Source: Bacteroidaceae bacterium (GTDB lineage: Bacteria; Bacteroidota; Bacteroidia; Bacteroidales; Bacteroidaceae). Taken from it: DNA of 64,000 nt. The translations under genes and the position numbers were made by a program. The stretch covers positions 1-64,000 of the forward strand of contig JAGCFO010000026.1 in NCBI GenBank assembly GCA_017650105.1. The letters are read 5' to 3'. Below the pieces are notes generated by a model that made no database searches, was not told where the DNA came from, and saw only the letters and a program-made list of their open reading frames with translations. Positions 1 to 7,073 of the stretch are shown here, piece by piece. Positions within the stretch are counted from its first letter, which is position 1; each line of letters starts with the position of its first letter.

Positions 1-307
1 ACCATGAATATTTGCCAAGCCACATGCTGGCCAAGAGTAAGGGCTTGCCCTTGTAGCAGATTGACAAGCTCTTGTCAGTTGAAGAATTTTCTATTAGCAA
101 CTGCGTGTATTCGTCCAGACGCTTTTTGGCTTCTGGCTTCAGCGTGCAGACGTTCATAACGAGCCCTGGACCATATTCGCTGTCCACAATATTAAAATCG
201 CGGATCTCCGTCAGGTCCAGATAAAAACCTTCGGGAACTTCCCACTTCTCGCTACACGCTACTGGTACTAAAAACAAAAGCAACAAATAAAACAAGTTCT
301 TTTTCAT
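1..307 (-). CDS. Putative lipoprotein, C-terminal part outside the window
   Basis: The gene reads leftward from an ATG at 305-307 and runs off the left edge, so only about 102 residues are visible. The N-terminus has two lysines, a Leu/Phe-rich core and the lipobox-like VPVAC, with Cys at residue 18. This predicts lipid attachment and export to the cell envelope. The mature part is soluble-looking, with no family motif that I recognise. A TACCTTTG -7 element lies 26 bp upstream of the start, which supports this ATG. Function is unknown, and the missing C-terminus prevents assignment. Confidence 0.65.
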   Translation of the reverse strand, partial: MKKNLFYLLLLFLVPVACSEKWEVPEGFYLDLTEIRDFNIVDSEYGPGLVMNVCTLKPEAKKRLDEYTQLLIENSSTDKSLSICYKGKPLLLASMWLGKYSW

Positions 308-332
308 AGGGAAATCTATTTGTTTTTTGCTC

Positions 333-340
333 CAAAGGTA
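333..340 (-). promoter_or_regulatory. Bacteroidetes -7 promoter element (TACCTTTG) for the left-edge lipoprotein gene
   Basis: The plus strand reads CAAAGGTA, which is TACCTTTG on the minus strand and an exact TAnnTTTG match. Transcription would begin about 20 bp before the ATG at 307. Confidence 0.6.
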
Positions 341-443
341 GGGCGCTAAAATGTTACTTCCAAGAAAAAAATTTCTCAAAAATTTCTCATTTTCTCTTTT
401 TTCAGGCCTTTGGGGGCTTTTTTCTTGAAATAAGGGAAAAGAT

Positions 444-2267
444 TTACTCTCTGGTGCTCTTTTCGGGTGACTTCCCGAATACAAACAAATACCACTCTTC
501 CGTCATTTGTGTCTGTAGCCTATAACGACGGTTGTAGCAATACTTGGGCGAGGTCCTTTTAACGTAGGCAATCTGCGGCACGCCGAACTCCAGCAACGTC
601 ATAGCGCAGTAGTCCAAGTCGTGATGGTTGACGTTCGGATTATCTTTTGCCATATCCAGATGCATTTCGATAAACAGATTATCCAAAAACCGCAGAAACT
701 GCTTGGAATCGTTCTCGGGCATCATTTGTTTTTCCTCTATCTCCAGCTGACGGTTGCGGAAGTAGCGAGCCCATTCGCTTGCGTCGTACTGACGGCGGTA
801 GAGGCGGAGCCGCTCCTGCTGGATGAAGAAGCGCGGCGGAAGCGGGACGGCGTTCTCCTCTCGTTCCTCGGCATCCTTTCCGTCGCCGGAGGATTCCTCT
901 TCGTCCGCATCGCCCTCCTGCACGTTTTCCAGAATATACCGGCGCTTGATGTCGTCCAGCTCCTTCTCATACTTCAGCTTCTCACTCTTCCGCCTGCGGT
1001 CGTTGAGAAGAATGACGATACCGGTTGTCATAACGAGAAAAGCAGAGAGTATGCCCCATGTCCAATGAAGACGGTTCTTTTGTAATGCCATCTGCTGCCG
1101 TTCCAACTCATGCCGGTGATCATTTGCCACTTGCCGAATGGCTTGTTGATTGTTGACGTAATAGAGGGAATCGGTATACCAGTCGTGCATCTGGATATAG
1201 TAATCTATGGAATCGGCCTTGCCTACCTGTGGAGCAAGGCTGGCCATCTTCAAGTAGTCGTAGGCAAAAGAGGCATGATTGGGATAGCATGAGAGGGAAC
1301 GGTTGTAGTAGTGCCAGGCGGAGTCGAGCTGTCCCAACTCTTGAAAGATAACTGCTTTTAAATTGTATGTTCCTGCCAGTTTGTTTCCTGACGTGTGGGA
1401 GATATTATAGTCGAGGTGTTCCAGAGCCTTGGCGTAGTCATGCAAGTCGTAGGTTTCCACTTTGGCTAACTCATAGTAGGATTGGCTGACATTGGCTTTC
1501 CGTGCATAGGGATTGTTGATGGCCGCCTCAAAGTATTTCTTTGCCGTGAAATGATCGTGCAGATAGAGTGTGGACTGCCCAAGCTTATAGTCCATGAAGG
1601 CAACGGTGGCGCTGTCGCCGAGACGGATGAGGTTCTGCTTGGCAGACTGCAGCTCCTGTATTGCCTCGTGATTCATGTTGCGGTTTATGTAGTGCAGGGC
1701 GAGGTTCTGCTCGCTGAGGGCATAATAACGGATGAGAGTGTCGGGGAAGAGGCTTTTCGCCTTCAGGAAGGCAGCTGTGCCGTTGATGTCGTCGATGGTC
1801 TCCTTATAGACACATCCCAACGTGTACCACGCCATAGCCGCATGGTAGTCTTTATGGAGGGACGTTCCGTAGTAGTCGGTAGCTATGCGTGCAAGGGAGT
1901 CGGAGGTAAGCGGAATGTCGCGCTTGTAGTCCGTCTGAGTGCGAAGGATGGCGTAGAGCGCAGCATCCTCTCCGCGAAGCGTGGAGGCATCGATGCTGTC
2001 GAGTACGGCAGCGGCAGCACGGCTGTCCGTCTCCATCACCTGCTCGGCACGCTGCAGCTGCTCCCTCACAGGCGAGGGCTGCAAGCAAGAGAATAAAAAG
2101 GCGGCAGACAGCAGGCAGAGAATAACCGAAAACGGACGGAAGGCATAGCCTATCGAGAAACGAAGCCCACTCCTTAACCTTTGCATAAGGAGAGGAGCCT
2201 GAGAGTGTCGGGAGCTGGATGGCTGACGGTTTTTCCCGATGGAATGGGCGGTTTTGGCGTTTTTCAT
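444..2267 (-). CDS. TPR-repeat membrane lipoprotein with degenerate C-terminal HTH-like domain
   Basis: This 607-residue protein has a long basic N-terminal stretch, a hydrophobic segment ending in a lipobox-like AFLFSC (Cys about 61), and helical TPR-type repeats over roughly residues 65-360. One membrane segment follows near 400-422, then a charged coiled-coil-like stretch. The last 120 residues contain a helix pattern ending RRYRLQTQM. It resembles the LuxR-like HTH at the end of Bacteroidetes TPR regulators, but the usual recognition-helix residues are not kept. The layout suggests a sensor or regulator anchored in the inner membrane (inference). A TATCTTTG promoter 27 bp upstream of the ATG at 2267 favours this start over an internal Met at residue 28. 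Ligand and targets are unknown. Confidence 0.75.
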   Translation of the reverse strand: MKNAKTAHSIGKNRQPSSSRHSQAPLLMQRLRSGLRFSIGYAFRPFSVILCLLSAAFLFSCLQPSPVREQLQRAEQVMETDSRAAAAVLDSIDASTLRGEDAALYAILRTQTDYKRDIPLTSDSLARIATDYYGTSLHKDYHAAMAWYTLGCVYKETIDDINGTAAFLKAKSLFPDTLIRYYALSEQNLALHYINRNMNHEAIQELQSAKQNLIRLGDSATVAFMDYKLGQSTLYLHDHFTAKKYFEAAINNPYARKANVSQSYYELAKVETYDLHDYAKALEHLDYNISHTSGNKLAGTYNLKAVIFQELGQLDSAWHYYNRSLSCYPNHASFAYDYLKMASLAPQVGKADSIDYYIQMHDWYTDSLYYVNNQQAIRQVANDHRHELERQQMALQKNRLHWTWGILSAFLVMTTGIVILLNDRRRKSEKLKYEKELDDIKRRYILENVQEGDADEEESSGDGKDAEEREENAVPLPPRFFIQQERLRLYRRQYDASEWARYFRNRQLEIEEKQMMPENDSKQFLRFLDNLFIEMHLDMAKDNPNVNHHDLDYCAMTLLEFGVPQIAYVKRTSPKYCYNRRYRLQTQMTEEWYLFVFGKSPEKSTRE

Positions 2268-2293
2268 GTCTATGCGTCCTGTTTATGTTGTCA

Positions 2294-2301
2294 CAAAGAT
2301 A
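2294..2301 (-). promoter_or_regulatory. -7 promoter element (TATCTTTG) for the TPR membrane protein
   Basis: CAAAGATA on the plus strand gives TATCTTTG on the minus strand, a perfect TAnnTTTG match. It lies 27 bp before the ATG at 2267, leaving a short leader. Confidence 0.65.
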
Positions 2302-2342
2302 CGCATATTTTCTTAATGGCAAAAGGTTATCCCCTTTTTTCG

Positions 2343-2592
2343 CTTATTTAACCGTATCATTGACGTTGTCTAAGATACTCGCGTTCGGGAAAAAGAAAAA
2401 CTTCTTTGATTTCTTTCTTTTTTCTCTCACTTAACCGTAACTTTGGCTTCGCCTAAGATACTTGCGTTCGGGAAAATGAAAAAAACTCTTCGGTTTCTTC
2501 CTTTTTCCACTCACTAAATCGTATCATTGGCTTTGCCTTAGATACTCCATCTCGGCATAAAAAAAGAGCAAGTTCTTTTTGTTCTGCTCTCG
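2343..2592. repeat. Three tandem copies of an approximately 85-bp hairpin-containing repeat
   Basis: Three successive units start near 2343, 2430 and 2514 (87, 84 and about 79 bp). Each carries a CGTAtC-like start, a short stem such as GGCTTCGCC or GGCTTTGCC, then AAGATACT or TAGATACT. In units 1 and 2 this is followed by GCGTTCGGGAAAA and a purine-rich then pyrimidine-rich tail. Unit 3 diverges after GATACT. GTATC and GATAC flank the stem in units 1 and 3, so each can fold. The array fills the gap between divergent genes and contains no plausible coding sequence. Confidence 0.7.
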
Positions 2593-2604
2593 ATTTGTCG
2601 TATC

Positions 2605-2617
2605 TTTGGAAACGGAA
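2605..2617 (+). promoter_or_regulatory. -7 promoter region (TATCTTTG) for the Gfo/Idh/MocA gene
   Basis: GTATCTTTGG lies just upstream of the ATG at 2631 and contains the TAnnTTTG consensus. The upstream in-frame ATG at 2595 lies before this element, so it could not be on the transcript. Confidence 0.55.
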
Positions 2618-2630
2618 AAAGAAAAAAAGC

Positions 2631-3605
2631 ATGAAACTGTCTATTGTCGGAACGGGAAAAATAGTGGGTGAGGTAATGGAGATGCTTCACCGTGACTTTG
2701 TTGGGCAGATAGAGGTGACTGGCATCTATGCCCGTGAGAAGAGTGTGGCACGTGCGAAGGAGTTGATGGAGGTGTTTTTTCCCTCGGGTGCTGTCTATAC
2801 CGATTACAGCCGTATGTTGCAGGAGGCGGAGGCCGACTTCGTGTATATTGCCAACGCCAATCAAGTGCACTATGCCTATGCGATGCAAGCCATCAGAGCC
2901 GGGCGCAACGTGATAGTGGAGAAGCCTCTCACGGTGACAGGCGAGGAGACGGAGCAGCTCTTCGATACTGCGCAACAGAACGGGGTGCTCTGCCTTCCGG
3001 CTTTCAGCCTGCTCTATATGCCTCTCTTCGCCCAGTTGGCGCAGGCTGTCGAAAAGATTGGCGCTGTGCGCATCGTGGAGTGCAACTATTCGCAGTACAG
3101 CAGTAGGTATGACAGGTATCTGAAGGGGGAGATTACTCCCGTTTTCGACCCTGAGTGTGCCGGAGGAGCCCTCATGGACATCAACATCTATAACCTCTGT
3201 TTCTGCATAGCCCTGTTCGGCTCGCCCTGCTCGGTGAGATACGAGGCGAATCGTGGCTTCAACGGCATCGACACCAGTGGTACGCTCATGTTGCGCTATC
3301 CCTCTTTCGTGGCGTCGCTGACAGGGGCGAAGGACTCGGCGGGAGCCTCGCACGGATGTATTCAAGGGGAGAAGGGGTTCATATCGGTGGGCGGCTCGGT
3401 GAGTGTCTTGAACTCTTTCACGCTGCATCTGAACGGGCAGGAGCCGCAGACGTTCTTCTCCGAAGAGCGCCACAGGCTGGGCTTTGAGTTTGAGGCTTTC
3501 CGACAGTTAGCTGATTGCCGCGCAGAGAGCCGTCTGGATATCTCCTTCTTGAGCCGTGTGGCAAAGGAGGTGGCGAAGGCTGTTGATGAATCGTTAGGGG
3601 GATAG
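2631..3605 (+). CDS. Gfo/Idh/MocA-family NAD(P)-dependent oxidoreductase
   Basis: The 324-residue product starts MKLSIVGTGKIVG, a nucleotide-binding Rossmann turn at residues 5-12. It carries the EKP signature near residue 97, where family members bind nicotinamide and substrate. The C-terminal half has the alpha/beta fold typical of the family, with GGALMDINIYNL near residue 180. These enzymes oxidise or reduce sugars and related polyols in the cytoplasm, but the substrate cannot be read from sequence. Length is normal. I chose the ATG at 2631 because the -7 promoter element sits between it and an earlier in-frame ATG at 2595. It converges on the DEAD-box helicase gene. Confidence 0.88.
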   Translation: MKLSIVGTGKIVGEVMEMLHRDFVGQIEVTGIYAREKSVARAKELMEVFFPSGAVYTDYSRMLQEAEADFVYIANANQVHYAYAMQAIRAGRNVIVEKPLTVTGEETEQLFDTAQQNGVLCLPAFSLLYMPLFAQLAQAVEKIGAVRIVECNYSQYSSRYDRYLKGEITPVFDPECAGGALMDINIYNLCFCIALFGSPCSVRYEANRGFNGIDTSGTLMLRYPSFVASLTGAKDSAGASHGCIQGEKGFISVGGSVSVLNSFTLHLNGQEPQTFFSEERHRLGFEFEAFRQLADCRAESRLDISFLSRVAKEVAKAVDESLGG

Positions 3606-3632
3606 AACGTCGCTATCTGCAAGAGAAACATT

Positions 3633-3668
3633 GAGGGGAGGAACGAGCTTGTGCGCGTCCCTCCCCTC
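3633..3668. terminator. Hairpin between convergent genes (possible bidirectional terminator)
   Basis: GAGGGGAGG at 3633-3641 pairs perfectly with CCTCCCCTC at 3660-3668 across an 18-base loop. It lies in the 84-bp gap where two genes converge. No T-run follows on either side, so termination is an inference from position and stem. Confidence 0.45.
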
Positions 3669-3689
3669 GGAGTATGTGTGCGAGCAGCG

Positions 3690-5516
3690 TTATCCCTTAC
3701 GCTTCTTGGACTTCTTACCGTTTGACTTGTAGAACTCCCAGAAGGGGGAGTCGGCCTCCTGACTGCTCTTCCTTGAACGACGTGAAGGGCTCTCAGCATT
3801 GCGCGACTTGTCCTTTCCCTTGCGCTGCCTGCCGTCTTCCTCTGCAGACATAGAGTCGGCGTTCTCGACGATGATGCGCCTGTCGTGGAAGAAGACGTGC
3901 GACATATCCTTAATGACGAAGCGGGCATCTTTCTGAAGCACCTCGAAGAACGAGAAGTTGGTGAGGAGGTCGATGCGTCCCACAGCCACATGTCGCTGCA
4001 CGTTGGCGTTGAGGAGGTCCATGATAACCTTCGGACGAATGCCGTCGCGTTTGCCCAGATTGATGAAGAGACGTACATAGCCTGGCTCGGGAGCATGCGA
4101 GACGTTGCCCGAAGGCTGACGCCCGCTGCGGGGACTCTTCTCGCGCTTGGTCTGCTCAACGGGTATGTCGAGGTCTTCAGAACCTTTGTAGAAGTTGATC
4201 ATCCTGTTGAACTCGAGGCTGACGATGCGCTTGATAAGGTCCTCGGTACTGAGCCAGGAGAGTTTCTTGTAGATGGGGCTGAGAAGGGGAGCGATCTCCT
4301 CTTCCTGCACCTCTACCTTCTCGAGTCTGTCGGCAAGGTTGAAGAGCTGCTTCTCGGTGATCTTGCGTGCTGTGGGCACCGTGCCCCGCTCGAAGGTCTT
4401 CCCCAGCGTGCGCTCTATTTCGGCAAGCTTGCGTTTCTCGCGTGTGTGGATGATGGCAATGCTGGTACCCCGCTTCCCTGCGCGCCCTGTACGCCCGCTT
4501 CGGTGAGTATAGACTTCCAAATCGTCGGGCAAGCCATAGTTGATGATGTGTGTCAAGTCGTCCACATCGAGCCCTCGTGCTGCCACATCGGTAGCTACAA
4601 GGAGTTGCAAGTGGCGCATGCGGAACTTCTGCATCACCAAGTCGCGCTGCTGCTGGCTCAAGTCGCCGTGCAGGGTGTCGGCGTTGTAGCCCTCGTTCAT
4701 CAGCTGCGAGGCAATCTCCTGCGTTTCAGCCTTCGTGCGGCAGAAGATGATGCCGTAGATGCTGGGGTAGTAGTCCACGATGCGTTTCAGCGCGGCATAC
4801 TTGTCTTTCGCATGCACCAGATAGTAGACGTGATTCACGTTGGCAGCGCCCTCGTTCTTGTGCCCGATGGTGATTTCCACCGGGTTGTGCATATACTGCT
4901 GGCTGATGCGGGCGATAGGCGCGGGCATCGTGGCGCTGAACAGCATAGTGCGATGCTCGGAGGGGATGCCGGCAAGGATGGCGTCGATATCGTCGGAGAA
5001 GCCCATGCTGAGCATCTCGTCAGCTTCGTCGAGCACCAGAGTGCTGATTTCCGACAAGTCGGCAGCACCTCTTTCCATAAGGTCGATGAGGCGCCCCGGG
5101 GTGGCAACAATCACGTGCACGCCCTTTCGCAGCGCTCCTATCTGACTGCCGATGCTGCTTCCACCATAGACGGGTAGGATGGTGCACCCGGGAAGGTACT
5201 TTGCATAGTCCTGCAAGTCGCTGGCTATCTGAAGGCAAAGCTCGCGCGTGGGAGCCAGCACAAGCGACTGGGGAACGGCTCTCTCAAGGTCGAGCTCCTG
5301 TAGGAGCGGGAGTCCGAAGGCTGCCGTCTTACCCGTGCCTGTCTGCGCAAGGCCTACGACATCGCGCGCAACGCCATCGTCGGTCAGCCCGAGGATGACA
5401 GGGATTACTTGTGCCTGGATGGGCATAGGCTGCACGTAGCCCAATTCTTCAACAGCGTGCAAGAGGGCGTCGTTGATGCCAAGCTCTTCGAAGGTGGAAA
5501 AAGTGTCTGTATTCAT
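3690..5516 (-). CDS. DEAD-box ATP-dependent RNA helicase with DbpA-type RNA-binding domain
   Basis: This 608-residue protein has the helicase motifs in order: a Q motif near residue 34, Walker A AQTGTGKT near 57, DEAD in LVLDEADEML near 160, SAT near 190 and HRSGRTGR near 334. A C-terminal domain near residues 478-550 (YVRLFINLGKRDG onward) matches the DbpA/CsdA-type RNA-binding fold. A Lys/Arg/Ser-rich tail follows. The role is likely ATP-driven RNA duplex unwinding in ribosome assembly, cold adaptation or mRNA turnover; length and layout are close to DeaD/CsdA. An in-frame extension reaches 5681, but the TACCTTTG element at 5538-5545 places transcription start downstream of it, so the ATG at 5516 is preferred. 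Confidence 0.92.
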   Translation of the reverse strand: MNTDTFSTFEELGINDALLHAVEELGYVQPMPIQAQVIPVILGLTDDGVARDVVGLAQTGTGKTAAFGLPLLQELDLERAVPQSLVLAPTRELCLQIASDLQDYAKYLPGCTILPVYGGSSIGSQIGALRKGVHVIVATPGRLIDLMERGAADLSEISTLVLDEADEMLSMGFSDDIDAILAGIPSEHRTMLFSATMPAPIARISQQYMHNPVEITIGHKNEGAANVNHVYYLVHAKDKYAALKRIVDYYPSIYGIIFCRTKAETQEIASQLMNEGYNADTLHGDLSQQQRDLVMQKFRMRHLQLLVATDVAARGLDVDDLTHIINYGLPDDLEVYTHRSGRTGRAGKRGTSIAIIHTREKRKLAEIERTLGKTFERGTVPTARKITEKQLFNLADRLEKVEVQEEEIAPLLSPIYKKLSWLSTEDLIKRIVSLEFNRMINFYKGSEDLDIPVEQTKREKSPRSGRQPSGNVSHAPEPGYVRLFINLGKRDGIRPKVIMDLLNANVQRHVAVGRIDLLTNFSFFEVLQKDARFVIKDMSHVFFHDRRIIVENADSMSAEEDGRQRKGKDKSRNAESPSRRSRKSSQEADSPFWEFYKSNGKKSKKRKG

Positions 5517-5537
5517 TGTGATGCGAAAAAACGGCTG

Positions 5538-5545
5538 CAAAGGTA
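5538..5545 (-). promoter_or_regulatory. -7 promoter element (TACCTTTG) for the DEAD-box helicase
   Basis: CAAAGGTA on the plus strand is TACCTTTG on the minus strand, 22 bp upstream of the ATG at 5516. It excludes the longer in-frame start at 5681. Confidence 0.6.
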
Positions 5546-5787
5546 CGGATAAATAATGAAATAACCAAATAATTAATGCGTTGGACGCGGAATAGGCGGC
5601 TCGATTCCTTGTCTGAGGGAGTTTTTGCAGCCTGGTACGTGAGATTGTACGAAAAAAAAGGTGAGAGCCCCTTCTCCGCATATCCTCATCCCCTCTCCAT
5701 CATACTGGTTCGCAGACAGATAGAGAAACAGGAATGATTCCTGACATTTTTTTGGAGGAAAAAGCATGATAATTGAAAGAAAAAGCC

Positions 5788-5795
5788 TACCTTTG
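5788..5795 (+). promoter_or_regulatory. -7 promoter element (TACCTTTG) before the PI-PLC-like gene
   Basis: An exact TAnnTTTG match ends 11 bp before the ATG at 5807, so the transcript leader would be only a few bases long. Confidence 0.55.
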
Positions 5796-5805
5796 CTTTT
5801 TGAAA

Positions 5806-5868
5806 AATGAAATATGTAGAAAGAAAAAAAATTTTTCCCTTCTTGAAAACGAGATATTCCTTCTTCAT
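5806..5868 (-). repeat. 21-bp modular repeat, locus A (three units, overlaps PI-PLC start)
   Basis: Read on the minus strand, 5868-5848 is a unit starting ATGAAGAAGGAA with a CTCG end, and 5847-5827 is a unit with AAGAAGGGAAAAATTTTT. 5826-5806 is a more diverged, inverted-looking unit. All three are exactly 21 bp. On the plus strand the same bases encode about the first 20 residues of the PI-PLC-like protein. Confidence 0.7.
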
Positions 5869-7024
5869 AATTCTGCTTTGCGCAACGACGCTGTTGCGCG
5901 CAGAAAACTGGTTGAGCCGCGTGCCCGACGATACGTACGTGGCTGTACTTTCCATCCCCGGCTCGCATGACTCGGCTACGGGCAGCGGGTGGGACAGCGG
6001 TTACGAGAGCCTGGGCGACAGCTTCGCCCGCACGCAGGAGCTGACGCTGAGCCAGCAATGGAGCTTGGGGATAAGGGCTTTCGACTTGCGCCCCTGCACC
6101 CGTACCGGCTATCTGAATATCAATCACGGCATTGTGGCAACAAGCACGCGTTTCGACGAGGCTCTTGGACTGCTGCGCGACTCACTCATCGCCAACCCTT
6201 CAGAATTTGTCATCATCCACCTGCTGCACGAGACGGACGGGGATCAAGTGGAGGGTACCTATAACACGGAACTGCTGAAAGTGCTGGAATCGTCGTTGCT
6301 GAAGGACTTTCTCATTTCCTTCCGCAAAAACCTGACAGTGGGCGACATGCGAGGCAAAATATTGATTCTGAGTCGCGACTTGTACGCCTCGCAGCCTGTG
6401 GGAGGATTTTTCCGAAACTGGACGCACGACACAGCGTGGGAGAAGATGACGCAGGGACGCATCACGGGTACCACATCGAGCGCGGCAGCCACCCTCTACG
6501 TGCAGGACTATCCCGAAACCTTTGCCGACGGAGCCTTGGACAAGAAGATAGGAGCCATAAAAAGGCTGCTGAATTTCAGCACTACTCACAAGACGCTGGG
6601 CGTGGGCTTCATACGCTGGATTTTCAATTTTGCTTCCGCCTATGCAAAGGTTGCCAACATCTTCGGCTATGAGGTGTCGACGAGCGATGGCTACCGCGAG
6701 AATGCTTCACACACCCACTCCGCCATTCTGGATTTCCTCAGCACCAACAGCGCGGGGCCCACAGGCATCATCCTGATGGACTACGTGGGAGTGGACGAGA
6801 CGCAGGGATATGCCACACGAGGCAAGGAGATAGTGGAGGCAATCATTGCCAACAACTTCCAGTATCTCGACACGATACCTGCTGATGTGCATCCCGTACC
6901 AACCGAAAAGATGAAGGTGGAAGCCATCTATTCCCTCACGGGAGAGCGCGTTGTGAGTCCGCGCAAAGGTTCGATATGCCTGGTGCGCTATACCGACGGC
7001 TCCGTGCGGAAGGTATTGTACTGA
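5807..7024 (+). CDS. Secreted phosphatidylinositol-specific phospholipase C-like protein
   Basis: The 405-residue protein has a basic N-terminus and a hydrophobic stretch ending near LLRAEN, consistent with a Sec signal peptide. The PI-PLC X domain follows: SIPGSHDSAT puts one catalytic His near residue 54 and NINHGI a second near residue 106, with FDLRPC between them. Family enzymes cleave phosphatidylinositol or GPI anchors by acid-base chemistry with these two histidines. The last 35 residues (YSLTGERV, then a short beta-rich end) resemble the terminal tails of exported Bacteroidales proteins, and the large hydrolase ending at 25418 has a similar one. The first codons lie in a dispersed 21-bp repeat. 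A location outside the cytoplasm is inferred. Confidence 0.82.
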   Translation: MKYVERKKIFPFLKTRYSFFIILLCATTLLRAENWLSRVPDDTYVAVLSIPGSHDSATGSGWDSGYESLGDSFARTQELTLSQQWSLGIRAFDLRPCTRTGYLNINHGIVATSTRFDEALGLLRDSLIANPSEFVIIHLLHETDGDQVEGTYNTELLKVLESSLLKDFLISFRKNLTVGDMRGKILILSRDLYASQPVGGFFRNWTHDTAWEKMTQGRITGTTSSAAATLYVQDYPETFADGALDKKIGAIKRLLNFSTTHKTLGVGFIRWIFNFASAYAKVANIFGYEVSTSDGYRENASHTHSAILDFLSTNSAGPTGIILMDYVGVDETQGYATRGKEIVEAIIANNFQYLDTIPADVHPVPTEKMKVEAIYSLTGERVVSPRKGSICLVRYTDGSVRKVLY

Positions 7025-7073
7025 TGGAGAGGAAGGATGATTTGTTAAACTGTGTAGAAAAGGAGAAAAAACT

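Noticed and set aside
5517..5681. In-frame N-terminal extension of the DEAD-box helicase
   Set aside because: The -7 element at 5538-5545 lies inside it, and the extra residues do not resemble the family.
5773..5970. 65-residue plus-strand frame before the PI-PLC gene
   Set aside because: It overlaps the promoter and the PI-PLC reading frame and is repeat-derived.
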